From CAYUUW01 sp964448005 (lineage in GTDB: Bacteria; Patescibacteriota; Gracilibacteria; UM-FILTER-43-11), in NCBI GenBank assembly GCA_964448005.1, contig CAYUUW010000002.1, positions 7,471-71,470 on the forward strand: a stretch of 64,000 nucleotides of DNA. The letters are read 5' to 3'. Position numbers and translations under genes: made by a program. Of the stretch, positions 53,477 through 61,034 are shown one piece after another. Position 1 is the first letter of the stretch; each line of letters opens with the position of its first letter. The notes under the pieces are model-generated. The model saw nothing but the letters and a program-made list of their open reading frames with translations. It had not been told where the DNA came from and did not search any database.

Positions 53477-54337
53477 ATGCCCCGAACCCCCAAGGACTAC
53501 ACCAACCCCACCGGCAAGCCCAACTGGTGCCCCGGCTGCGGCGACTTCGGCATCGAGGCGGCCCTGAAGGGGGCCATGGCCAAGATGGATCTGGATCCGG
53601 ACAAGGTCACCTTCGTCTCCGGCATCGGCTGCGGGGCCAACATGCCCTACTGGTTCAGCACCTACGGGGCGGTCACGCTGCATGGGCGCGCCTTGCCTTT
53701 CGCCACGGGGGCCAAGCTGGCCAACCACAGCCAGCAGGTGGTGGTGGAGGGGGGCGACGGCGACGGCTACGGCATCGGCATGGGGCACTTCATCCACGCC
53801 ATGCGGCGCAACGCCAACCTGACCTACGTGGTGGGGAACAACACCGTCTACGGCCTCACCAAGGGGCAGATCTCGCCCACGGCCCAAAAGGGGACTCCTT
53901 CCCCGTCCACGCCCTTCGGCTCGCCGGATTCGGCCATCAATCCGCTGGCGGTGGCCCTTTCAGTCAACTGCTCGTTTGTGGCGCGGGGCTACGCAGGCAA
54001 CCTGCCTCACCTGACCAACCTGATCAAGCTGGGCATGGAGCACAAGGGCTTTTCCTTCATCGATGTGCTGCAGCCCTGCGTGACCTACGACAAGATCCAC
54101 ACCTACGCCTACTACCAGGAAAAGTGCTACGACCTGCAGCAGGCCGGGCACGACTCCGCCGACCGCCAACTGGCCTACCAGAAGGCTTTCGAGAGCGAGA
54201 AGCTGCCCATCGGCATCTTTTACCAGTACCAGGGCGAAGTGTACGAGGAGGCCCAGCCGCAGTTCGCCAAGGGGCCTTTGGCCGCTAGGAATTTGGACAA
54301 CATTGATATCGGGCAGGTGTTTGGGCAGTATGCGTGA
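53477..54337 (+). CDS. korB: 2-oxoacid:ferredoxin oxidoreductase, beta subunit
   Basis: 286 residues. N-terminal CPGCGDFGIE and further Cys bind an iron-sulfur cluster; the thiamine pyrophosphate motif is GDGDGYGIGMGHF with the following NNTVYGLTKGQISPT. It forms the catalytic heterodimer with KorA. The substrate (2-oxoglutarate, pyruvate or branched-chain oxoacids) cannot be told from sequence alone. The ATG at 53477 gives MPRTPKDYTNPTGKPNWCPGCG; a TTG 9 bases upstream is less likely. Confidence 0.95.
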   Translation: MPRTPKDYTNPTGKPNWCPGCGDFGIEAALKGAMAKMDLDPDKVTFVSGIGCGANMPYWFSTYGAVTLHGRALPFATGAKLANHSQQVVVEGGDGDGYGIGMGHFIHAMRRNANLTYVVGNNTVYGLTKGQISPTAQKGTPSPSTPFGSPDSAINPLAVALSVNCSFVARGYAGNLPHLTNLIKLGMEHKGFSFIDVLQPCVTYDKIHTYAYYQEKCYDLQQAGHDSADRQLAYQKAFESEKLPIGIFYQYQGEVYEEAQPQFAKGPLAARNLDNIDIGQVFGQYA

Positions 54338-54386
54338 GGGGGGACGATTGGGATGATGGGGATTATTGGGAGTTTTGGGAGATCAA

Positions 54387-54392
54387 TATAAT
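54387..54392 (+). promoter_or_regulatory. Putative -10 element giving a near-leaderless mRNA
   Basis: Perfect TATAAT ending 7 bases before the ATG at 54400. If it is used, transcription would start at or next to the start codon. The -35 is weak. Confidence 0.5.
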
Positions 54393-54399
54393 GTAGACT

Positions 54400-56490
54400 A
54401 TGAAAGCCACTGAAATTAAACTAGCCGATTTTCTTAAGAAATCACCCCAGTTCGTCATTCCTATTTATCAGCGCATCTATAGCTGGAGTGAAAAGGAATG
54501 CCTGCAGTTGTGGGAGGACGTTTTGCGTACGGGCAGCAAGGATGAAATCACGGCGCATTTTGTTGGATCTATCGTCTATGTGGAAAAAGGGCTTTATTCT
54601 GTGGCGAATCAGTCCCAATTGCTTGTGATCGATGGCCAGCAAAGGCTCACTACAATAACTTTGCTGATCGAGGCTCTTGCGCGCGCTCTTGGAAGCAGCG
54701 AACCGATTGAAGGCTTTTCAGGAAAAAAACTTCGCGATTACTACCTCATTGATCCGCGCGAAGAAGGCGAAAAAAAGTACAAACTCATCTTGTCCCAAAC
54801 AGACAAGGCATCCTTAACGGCGATTCTGGATAATGCCCCCGAGCCGAAAGAATGCTCCGTCCGCGTGAAGGCGAACTTTGAATTTTTTACCAATAAGCTC
54901 GAAAAGGAGAAGGATAACCTCGCAGCCATCTGCAAAGGCCTCGCAAAGCTTCTTATTGTCGATATATCGCTCAGCCGAGAGCAGGACAACCCGCAGCTTA
55001 TTTTTGAAAGCCTAAACTCTACCGGACGCGAATTGAGCCAGGCCGACCTGATTCGGAATTTCATTCTCATGGGCCTTGAGCACGGATTGCAGTCAAAGCT
55101 TTACGATCAATATTGGAGGCCGATGGAAATAGATTTCGGTCAATTAGGTTACGTTGAATATTTTGATAGTTTTATGCGGCATTATCTGACGGTGAAAACT
55201 GGCGTTATTCCGAGAGAGCGTGAGGTTTACGAAGCTTTCAAGCAATATGCTCGTTCGCCAGGGGCATCGGATGTGGAGACACTTGTTGCCGATATTCGCA
55301 TTTTTTCAGGCTATTATTGCGCAATGGCTTTGGGCGCGGAAAAAGATCCAGAGCTCAAAATGGCTTTTCAGGATCTTCAGGAATTAAAAGTCGATGTAGC
55401 ATTTCCCTTCTTGCTAGAGCTCTACAATGACTATAAAAAAGAAATTCTCTCTCCGGATGACTTTTTGAGGATAGTTCGTCTTGTTGAGAGCTATGTGTAC
55501 CGCAGGGCTGTATGCGGCATACCAACCAACTCAATGAATAAAACCTTTGGGAATTTTTCTCGTAACCTGAAAAAGGATCGATATCTTGAGAGCGTCCAGG
55601 CGAATTTTTTGCTCTTGCCATCTTATCGTAGCTTTCCGGGCGATGAAGAGTTTAAGCAGGCAATTAAGATTAAGGATCTCTATAATTTCCGCAGCAAAAT
55701 TTACTGGCTCAGGCGGTTGGAAAATTACGATAGAAAAGAGCGTGTTCCTGTGGATGAGTTCACTATTGAACACATCATGCCCCAAAATGAAAGCCTATCA
55801 CCCGAATGGCAAAAAGAGCTTGGTTCCGAATGGAAGGAAATTCAGAAAAAATACCTGCATACCTTGGGCAATCTGACCTTGACAGGCTACAATTCTGAGT
55901 ATAGCGATAGACCCTTCATGGAAAAGCGAAACATACGGGTGGGATTTGCGGAAAGCCCGTTGAGATTAAATAAGGATGTGGCCAGTAAAGAACATTGGGG
56001 GGCACAAGATATTCTAAATCGGGCGGAAAATTTGTCGAATCAAGCCGTTAAAGTCTGGCCTGCGCCAGTTTTAGAGCCGGATATTTTGGCATCATACAGG
56101 CCAAAGGCAGAGGCTGCAGAATACAGCCTGGAAGATCACCCTTTTCTTAAAGCTGAACCGCTCCGAAGCGTATTCGAAGAACTCCGTAAGCAATTGCTTG
56201 CTCTTGATCCCTGCATCACAGAGGCGTTTTTAAAATTGTATGTTGCCTACAAGGCAGAAACTAATTTTGTGGACGTCGTTCCGCAGGCAAAACGTCTCCG
56301 CCTTTCATTGAATATAGACTTTTCGAAGATCAATGATCCTAAGGGGCTTTGCAAAGACGTGACAAGCCTTGGTCGATGGGGAAATGGAAATGTTGAAGTA
56401 GGTCTGTCGAAAATTGAGGAAATACCCTATATCATCGGCTTGGTTCGCCAGGCCTTCGACAGGCAAATGGGACAAGAAATGGATGCATAA
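54400..56490 (+). CDS. GmrSD-type DUF262/DUF1524 protein (type IV modification-dependent restriction)
   Basis: 696 residues. The DUF262 (GmrS-like) domain comes first: FVIPIYQRIYSW and the key IDGQQRLTT (about residues 77-85), used for nucleotide binding or hydrolysis. DUF1524 (GmrD-like, HNH nuclease fold) has EHIMPQNE with H458, then TLGNLTLTGYN (N491). A C-terminal DUF5655-like domain follows (HPFLKAEPLRSVFEELRKQL to the end). Such fused proteins cut phage DNA carrying modified cytosines. Base use is richer in A+T than the neighbours, as expected for an acquired defence gene. Confidence 0.9.
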   Translation: MKATEIKLADFLKKSPQFVIPIYQRIYSWSEKECLQLWEDVLRTGSKDEITAHFVGSIVYVEKGLYSVANQSQLLVIDGQQRLTTITLLIEALARALGSSEPIEGFSGKKLRDYYLIDPREEGEKKYKLILSQTDKASLTAILDNAPEPKECSVRVKANFEFFTNKLEKEKDNLAAICKGLAKLLIVDISLSREQDNPQLIFESLNSTGRELSQADLIRNFILMGLEHGLQSKLYDQYWRPMEIDFGQLGYVEYFDSFMRHYLTVKTGVIPREREVYEAFKQYARSPGASDVETLVADIRIFSGYYCAMALGAEKDPELKMAFQDLQELKVDVAFPFLLELYNDYKKEILSPDDFLRIVRLVESYVYRRAVCGIPTNSMNKTFGNFSRNLKKDRYLESVQANFLLLPSYRSFPGDEEFKQAIKIKDLYNFRSKIYWLRRLENYDRKERVPVDEFTIEHIMPQNESLSPEWQKELGSEWKEIQKKYLHTLGNLTLTGYNSEYSDRPFMEKRNIRVGFAESPLRLNKDVASKEHWGAQDILNRAENLSNQAVKVWPAPVLEPDILASYRPKAEAAEYSLEDHPFLKAEPLRSVFEELRKQLLALDPCITEAFLKLYVAYKAETNFVDVVPQAKRLRLSLNIDFSKINDPKGLCKDVTSLGRWGNGNVEVGLSKIEEIPYIIGLVRQAFDRQMGQEMDA

Positions 56491-56660
56491 GCAGCAGCAA
56501 GCCCATTGTCGATTCCGCTTTCTATATTCCTCCGCCTGACGTCTCGATCCGCCGAAGCAGGCTGGCATTTAGCCTCTTCAGGACATAATATAAAGCCCGA
56601 AAACATCGCCCACAACCGGGCGTTTGTACGAAAAAAACTTAGCCTAATAACAAGAACACC

Positions 56661-57290
56661 ATGTCAATTGATGGCTACCGTGAGCCTCTAGAGGGCTATG
56701 CTGCACTTAAAGAAGACGTGGCTGGCAGGCTGACGCAAAATGATTTGCGGATCTTAGGCGAGGATGCTGAAAATATGGTTAGCCGAAGACTGCCTTGTTT
56801 GGGTATTCTTGCGGCCGAGGCCCCTATTGATCGCAAGGATTTCGATGCTGCTTGTGCGTACGATTTGCCTCAAGAGCAAGCCGACAGGCTGCTTGAAATG
56901 GCCATTGAAATGGGCTTGTTGCGCCACGAGGCCGCAGAGGTGAAATATTGGGTGCCTGACCCTGTTTTCTTGCCAGACGATCTTAGCGGCCTGCTGTCCG
57001 AGGATGATGCGAGGATGTTTGGCGAAGAGGCTAATGCCGTAATTATCGGAAGGCTGGGCAGAATAGAAAAGCTTGCCTCTAGATCAGAAAAGCATGATTC
57101 TTCTGCCATCCGCATCGCCTTTGGCGACGACTTGTCGGAGGAGCAAACGGCCAGGCTTCTTGAGATCGCCCAGACCCAAGGTGTAGGCCTAATGTTCGAA
57201 AGAACAAAGGAAGCATGCTACAAGATCCCTTCCTCCGCCCACCAGATGCTGCAAGAGTGCTTGAATGGAGTGGATGAGGGCGTAAGCTGA
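56661..57290 (+). CDS. Hypothetical protein with a duplicated 70-residue domain
   Basis: 209 residues, not recognised. Two copies of one module are visible: residues about 23-92 (LTQNDLRILGEDAENMVSRRL ... AYDLPQEQADRLLEMAIEMGLL) and about 110-185 (LSEDDARMFGEEANAVIIGRL ... AFGDDLSEEQTARLLEIAQTQGVG). Each looks helical, possibly winged-helix-like. It follows the restriction gene by 170 bases on the same strand. No signal peptide or membrane helix, so cytoplasmic. A link to the defence gene is only positional. Confidence 0.7.
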   Translation: MSIDGYREPLEGYAALKEDVAGRLTQNDLRILGEDAENMVSRRLPCLGILAAEAPIDRKDFDAACAYDLPQEQADRLLEMAIEMGLLRHEAAEVKYWVPDPVFLPDDLSGLLSEDDARMFGEEANAVIIGRLGRIEKLASRSEKHDSSAIRIAFGDDLSEEQTARLLEIAQTQGVGLMFERTKEACYKIPSSAHQMLQECLNGVDEGVS

Positions 57291-57326
57291 ATTTTGCAAC
57301 GCACAAGGTGGGCCTAACTCTCTCGC

Positions 57327-57755
57327 ATGGAAAACACTGTCAAAAAAACCGTTTCAGCAGGGGGCGTGGTCATCAACAAAAACGGATCGGTCCTGGTGGT
57401 GAGCCAAAAGGGGCGATCGTGGTCCTTGCCCAAAGGGCATATCGACGAAGGCGAAAGCCCGCTGGAGGCTGCCAAAAGGGAGATCCACGAAGAGTCCGGC
57501 GTTGGCCAGCTGGAGCTGTTGGCGGACCTGGGAAACTATCAGCGGAACAAGATCGCGTTGGATGGCGGCGATGACCCCTCCGAGGAAAAGACAATCTTCA
57601 TGTTCCTGTTCAGCACCGACCAGCTTTGGCTCAACCCCATCGATCCGGAGAATCCCGAGGCAAGATGGGTCGATAAGAATGAGGTGGCCGAGCTTCTGAC
57701 CCACCGCAAGGACAAGGAATTCTTTCTGTCGGTCATCAGCAAAATACAGGAGTAG
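57327..57755 (+). CDS. Nudix hydrolase
   Basis: 142 residues. The Nudix box is complete: Gly at GHIDEGE, Glu, REIHEESG (pattern G-x5-E-x7-REUxEExGU). The N-terminal SAGGVVINKNGSVLVVSQKGRSWSLPKG and the W ending the fold fit the short MutT-like or diadenosine tetraphosphatase subgroup. Substrate cannot be assigned. Confidence 0.93.
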   Translation: MENTVKKTVSAGGVVINKNGSVLVVSQKGRSWSLPKGHIDEGESPLEAAKREIHEESGVGQLELLADLGNYQRNKIALDGGDDPSEEKTIFMFLFSTDQLWLNPIDPENPEARWVDKNEVAELLTHRKDKEFFLSVISKIQE

Positions 57756-57769
57756 TAATTTCTGAATTT

Positions 57770-58144
57770 ATGAAAAATTCCACCGCGCACGACCAGCGCA
57801 TCGCAAAAATGACCTTCGCTAGGGTCTATCCTATGTACCTGGCCAAAGTAGAAAAGAAAGGCAGAACAAAAGAAGAATTGCATCAGGTCATCGCGTGGCT
57901 CACAGGCTTCGGCAGCAAAAAGCTGCAGGAGCTGATAAAAGAAAAAGCCACTTTCGAGACGTTCTTCCAGCAGGCTTCGCTGAATCCCAACGCCAAGCTC
58001 ATCACCGGGATGATCTGCGGGTATCGGGTGGAGGAAATAGAGAATGCGCTGACGCAGCAGGTTAGGTATTTGGACAAGCTGGTGGACGAGCTGGCGAAAG
58101 GCAGAAAGATGGAGAAGATTCTGCGCGGGTCCCCTTCGTCGTAA
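57770..58144 (+). CDS. DUF2200 family protein
   Basis: 124 residues. HDQRIAKMTFARVYPMYLAKVEKKGRTKEELHQVIAWLTGF, then FFQQASLNPNAKLITGMICGYRVEEIENALTQQVRYLDKLVDELAKG are the DUF2200 signature blocks. Function unknown; small, helical and cytoplasmic. It follows the Nudix gene by 14 bases. Confidence 0.85.
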   Translation: MKNSTAHDQRIAKMTFARVYPMYLAKVEKKGRTKEELHQVIAWLTGFGSKKLQELIKEKATFETFFQQASLNPNAKLITGMICGYRVEEIENALTQQVRYLDKLVDELAKGRKMEKILRGSPSS

Positions 58145-58150
58145 GCCGTC

Positions 58151-58179
58151 TTGAATTTGTATTACATATGGTATACAAT
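58151..58179 (+). promoter_or_regulatory. Promoter of the toxin-antitoxin pair
   Basis: TTGAAT (58151-58156), 17-base spacer, TACAAT (58174-58179). The spacer includes a CATATG dyad and GTATAC, possible sites for autorepression by the antitoxin. Confidence 0.65.
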
Positions 58180-58207
58180 GGATTACAGACAAAGTAATTC
58201 CTTCCCT

Positions 58208-58450
58208 ATGCCTTCCTCAAACACGGCCATGCTTCATGTGCGCATCGATCCAAAGCTGAAGAAGGCTGCCGAGAGTATTCTTGGCCGCCTCGGTCTTAAT
58301 TCGGCCGAGGCCATCCGCATGTACTACGCCCAAATCGCCGACAAGAAAGCGATTCCTTTTGACTTGAGCTTGGAGGAGGGGGATAGAAAAGAAAATTACA
58401 CCAAGGTTAAAAACGGAGCACACTTGAGGAAATTGATTGGATTAAGCTGA
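58208..58450 (+). CDS. RelB/DinJ-type antitoxin
   Basis: 80 residues. A ribbon-helix-helix N-terminus (MLHVRIDPKLKKAAESILGRLGLNSAEAIRMYYAQI) is typical of RelB/DinJ antitoxins, followed by a charged toxin-binding tail. The ATG at 58208 is chosen; an ATG at 58180 overlapping the -10 element is unlikely. The toxin starts 7 bases after the stop. Confidence 0.9.
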   Translation: MPSSNTAMLHVRIDPKLKKAAESILGRLGLNSAEAIRMYYAQIADKKAIPFDLSLEEGDRKENYTKVKNGAHLRKLIGLS

Positions 58451-58457
58451 TTTTTTG

Positions 58458-58730
58458 ATGTTTGAACTGGAGATTCATAAGCATGCCGAAAAAGCTTTCA
58501 AAAAAGCTCCCCTGAGAATAAAAGAGAAGGTTTTGATTTGTTTGAGCCATCTTCGAGAAGAGGGCCTCAACGGTCTCCCTTATCCTATTAAGCCCTTGCA
58601 GGGTCTATTTAGAAAATACAATTATTTCGAGATAAAAATTGATAAAGACTACAGAGTCATTTTTAGGTTCGAGGCCAATGTTTTCTGTATTCGGGATGCT
58701 GGTACCCATAACGGCTTGGGGACAGGATAA
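58458..58730 (+). CDS. YafQ/RelE-type mRNA interferase toxin
   Basis: 90 residues with the RelE/ParE fold: ELEIHKHAEKAFKKAPLRIKEKV, PIKPLQG, and the C-terminal strand block YRVIFRFEANVFCIRDAGTHNGLG. YafQ toxins cut ribosome-bound mRNA. The final His near DAGTH is in the place of the catalytic His of YafQ. ATG at 58458 is used. Confidence 0.88.
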   Translation: MFELEIHKHAEKAFKKAPLRIKEKVLICLSHLREEGLNGLPYPIKPLQGLFRKYNYFEIKIDKDYRVIFRFEANVFCIRDAGTHNGLGTG

Positions 58731-58821
58731 TTTGCATCTGCCTTTTCTCCCTCGTTCTGAAAACCGATGAGGGCAAGCAGGCCTCCCTGATCTAAGCAAT
58801 GGGCTGACTTTTGGTGCAGGA

Positions 58822-58850
58822 TAGACATTCCCTATTTGGCCCGCTAGAAT
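58822..58850 (+). promoter_or_regulatory. Promoter of the DUF4012 gene
   Basis: TAGACA (58822-58827, one base from consensus), 17-base spacer, TAGAAT (58845-58850), 26 bases before the ATG at 58877. Confidence 0.7.
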
Positions 58851-58876
58851 GGTCGGGTCTTTTTTAAGCCAGCCTC

Positions 58877-60583
58877 ATGCGGTCATCAGGCTACAGCCCC
58901 TATCGCCAGCAGCGCTTCTCTTCGCCCAAACGCTCTCGTTTCGAGGGCTTTTCCCTGGGCTCCCGGGGCAAAAGAATCCTTTTCGCCAGCCTGGGCGCGC
59001 TGTTCGCTCTTTTCCTGCTTGTCTACCTCAGCCTGGGCGAGCTGCGCTTTTTTGCCAACCACGCCTTGGCGCTGGGCTTTTTCCCCAAGGACTACCTGAT
59101 CCTGCTGCAGAACGACGAGGAGCTGCGCCCTGGCGGAGGCTTTGTTACAGCTTATGGCGAATTGGGAGTCACTTTGGGCATCCCCTCCCTCAAAAAAGTC
59201 GCCAACTCCTACGAGATTGAGCCCGAGGAGCCGGTGAAGGCCCCGGCTCCCCAGGAGAAGCTTCTGAAGGGGGAATGGTACCGGGGCTATTCGTTCCGCG
59301 ATGCCAACTGGAACCCGGATTTCCCCCAGGCTTCCCAGGAGCTGATCGGCTTCTACCAGGAAAAGTTCCCCGAGAACGACGTGGACGGCATCTTCGTGAT
59401 GAATTTCAGCGTGATCGAAAAGCTGCTGGCAGCCCTGGGTCCGGTAGAAGTGGATGGGCAGCAGCTCGACTCCCAAACGCTTTTTGCCCAGCTGAGCCAG
59501 GCCGTGAACAATGTGGACCGCCACAGCGAGGCCGATCTGGAGGCCCGCAAGGACATTCTGGGGCCGCTTTCGCAGGCGCTGATGAGCAAGGTGAAATGGA
59601 ACCCCTTCCAGGCCAAGCGGGTCCTGGTGGAGGCCCTCCACCAAAAAGAGGCTTACCTGTGGCTGGCCAAGCCCAGGCTGCAGCGCAAGCTGGAGGAGAA
59701 GGGCTGGGCCAATCACCTGGCCCTGCCGGAGGGAAGCGATTTCCTGGCGCTCAACTTCGCCAATCTGGGCGCCAAAAAAGCCGACCGCTATGTGCGCAAG
59801 GAGGCCTATTGGCATGCGGACCTTTCCGGCAGCCTTCCTCAAATCAGCCTGGAGGTGACCTTGCGCCATCCCGGAAAAGCCAGCTCCTATTCCGACGACT
59901 ACAAGGGCTATTTCCGGGTTTACCTTCCGGGCGGAGCCACCACGGAGGATCTGCCCGAAGGGGCGACCGTGGAGCGGGAAGGGGATTTTGCGGTCATCGG
60001 CCAGGAAATCCTGGTCAAAGCCGGCGAGACCGGCCGCTGGAGCTACAATTACCAGCTGCCCCGCAGCCTGCTGGATGAAGAGAGCTACCGGCTGCGGCTG
60101 GTCAAGCAGTCCGGCGAGGAGCTGTGGCTGGGGGCTTCGCTGGAGGCTTCCGAGGGCACGCCGATTTTCGGGGAGCTGTGGGAATCCCGGGAGCACATGG
60201 CCTTTTTCCGCGGAAAGCTCGAGGAGGACACCGATTTCGCCTTCTCCTTCGGCCAAGACACGCTGGCTCCTTATCCCGTATCGCAGCGCTTCGATGGCCT
60301 GAGCAACCTGCTTTTGACCTGGAACGAGCCGATGGACGAGGAGACCCTGAAGGACGCCCTGAACTACACGCTGGAGGATCTGGATACGATTGACTCGGAG
60401 AAGACCGATCTGGTCAAGGTGACCTATGCCGAAGCGCTGGACGAAAAGACCGTCCGGCTGGAGCTGGAGGGCGCCACGAAGCAGGATCTGGAGCGCTACC
60501 GGCTCACCCTGAAAGGCCTGCGGGACAGGCACGGCAACGCCACCGACCCTGCGCCTTTGGCAGTCACCGTGGTGCAGCGCTGA
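58877..60583 (+). CDS. DUF4012 family envelope protein with C-terminal Ig-like domain
   Basis: 568 residues. A basic cytoplasmic start (SPYRQQRFSSPKRSRF), one transmembrane helix (about 33-55), then the DUF4012 ectodomain (DYLILLQNDEELRPGGGFVTAYGEL, FRDANWNPDFPQASQELIGFYQ). The middle is beta-rich, and the final 100 residues (LLTWNEPMDEETLKDALNYTLE) resemble an SbsA-type Ig-like domain. DUF4012 proteins are frequent in CPR and actinobacteria envelopes and are related to LytR-Cps2A-Psr-like anchoring proteins by context, but have no proven reaction. Confidence 0.85.
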   Translation: MRSSGYSPYRQQRFSSPKRSRFEGFSLGSRGKRILFASLGALFALFLLVYLSLGELRFFANHALALGFFPKDYLILLQNDEELRPGGGFVTAYGELGVTLGIPSLKKVANSYEIEPEEPVKAPAPQEKLLKGEWYRGYSFRDANWNPDFPQASQELIGFYQEKFPENDVDGIFVMNFSVIEKLLAALGPVEVDGQQLDSQTLFAQLSQAVNNVDRHSEADLEARKDILGPLSQALMSKVKWNPFQAKRVLVEALHQKEAYLWLAKPRLQRKLEEKGWANHLALPEGSDFLALNFANLGAKKADRYVRKEAYWHADLSGSLPQISLEVTLRHPGKASSYSDDYKGYFRVYLPGGATTEDLPEGATVEREGDFAVIGQEILVKAGETGRWSYNYQLPRSLLDEESYRLRLVKQSGEELWLGASLEASEGTPIFGELWESREHMAFFRGKLEEDTDFAFSFGQDTLAPYPVSQRFDGLSNLLLTWNEPMDEETLKDALNYTLEDLDTIDSEKTDLVKVTYAEALDEKTVRLELEGATKQDLERYRLTLKGLRDRHGNATDPAPLAVTVVQR

Positions 60584-60671
60584 GGAGAATCCAATAGGAT
60601 CTTGGGTCTGCTCCGGGCACCTCTTGGGCGCTTTTTTGAGCTACGCTGAACATCTCTTTTAGCGGTTTTTT

Positions 60672-60986
60672 TCAGGCCGCCTCTCTTCGGTTTACCACTT
60701 CTCCTAATTCTGGCATGTCTCCTTTGCCTGTCTCTATCGCCAAAACATCTCCTGGGTCTAGGGCCACAGTGCGCTTATTCCAAGGTATCTCACGGAGGAT
60801 AGGTGCTAGTGCTCTTTTAGCTGTCTCTCGGAATATCTTTCCAGCATCCATCCCTTCATCTATTTTTCCTTTTGCAAGCGTTTCGCCCATTCCAGGGAGG
60901 TCTTGCCGATCGCCTTCGCGAACTGCCGCAATGTCTGCTGGGTCTAGGGCGTGGGTTGTGGTGAGCCAATTGCTTTCGGGTTTCAT
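60672..60986 (-). CDS. Small hypothetical protein with duplicated LDP-D motif
   Basis: 104 residues, not recognised. Two matching segments: ALDPADIAAVREGDRQDLPGMGE (about 13-35) and ALDPGDVLAIETGKGDMPELGE (about 74-97), each preceded by a Thr or Val. No signal peptide. It lies 48 bases downstream of acs on the same strand and could be in its transcript. Confidence 0.5.
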   Translation of the reverse strand: MKPESNWLTTTHALDPADIAAVREGDRQDLPGMGETLAKGKIDEGMDAGKIFRETAKRALAPILREIPWNKRTVALDPGDVLAIETGKGDMPELGEVVNRREAA

Positions 60987-61034
60987 TTTCAGGGTTGAAA
61001 GAATAAGGTTTTTTCCGATAAAGTCAGCAAATGC

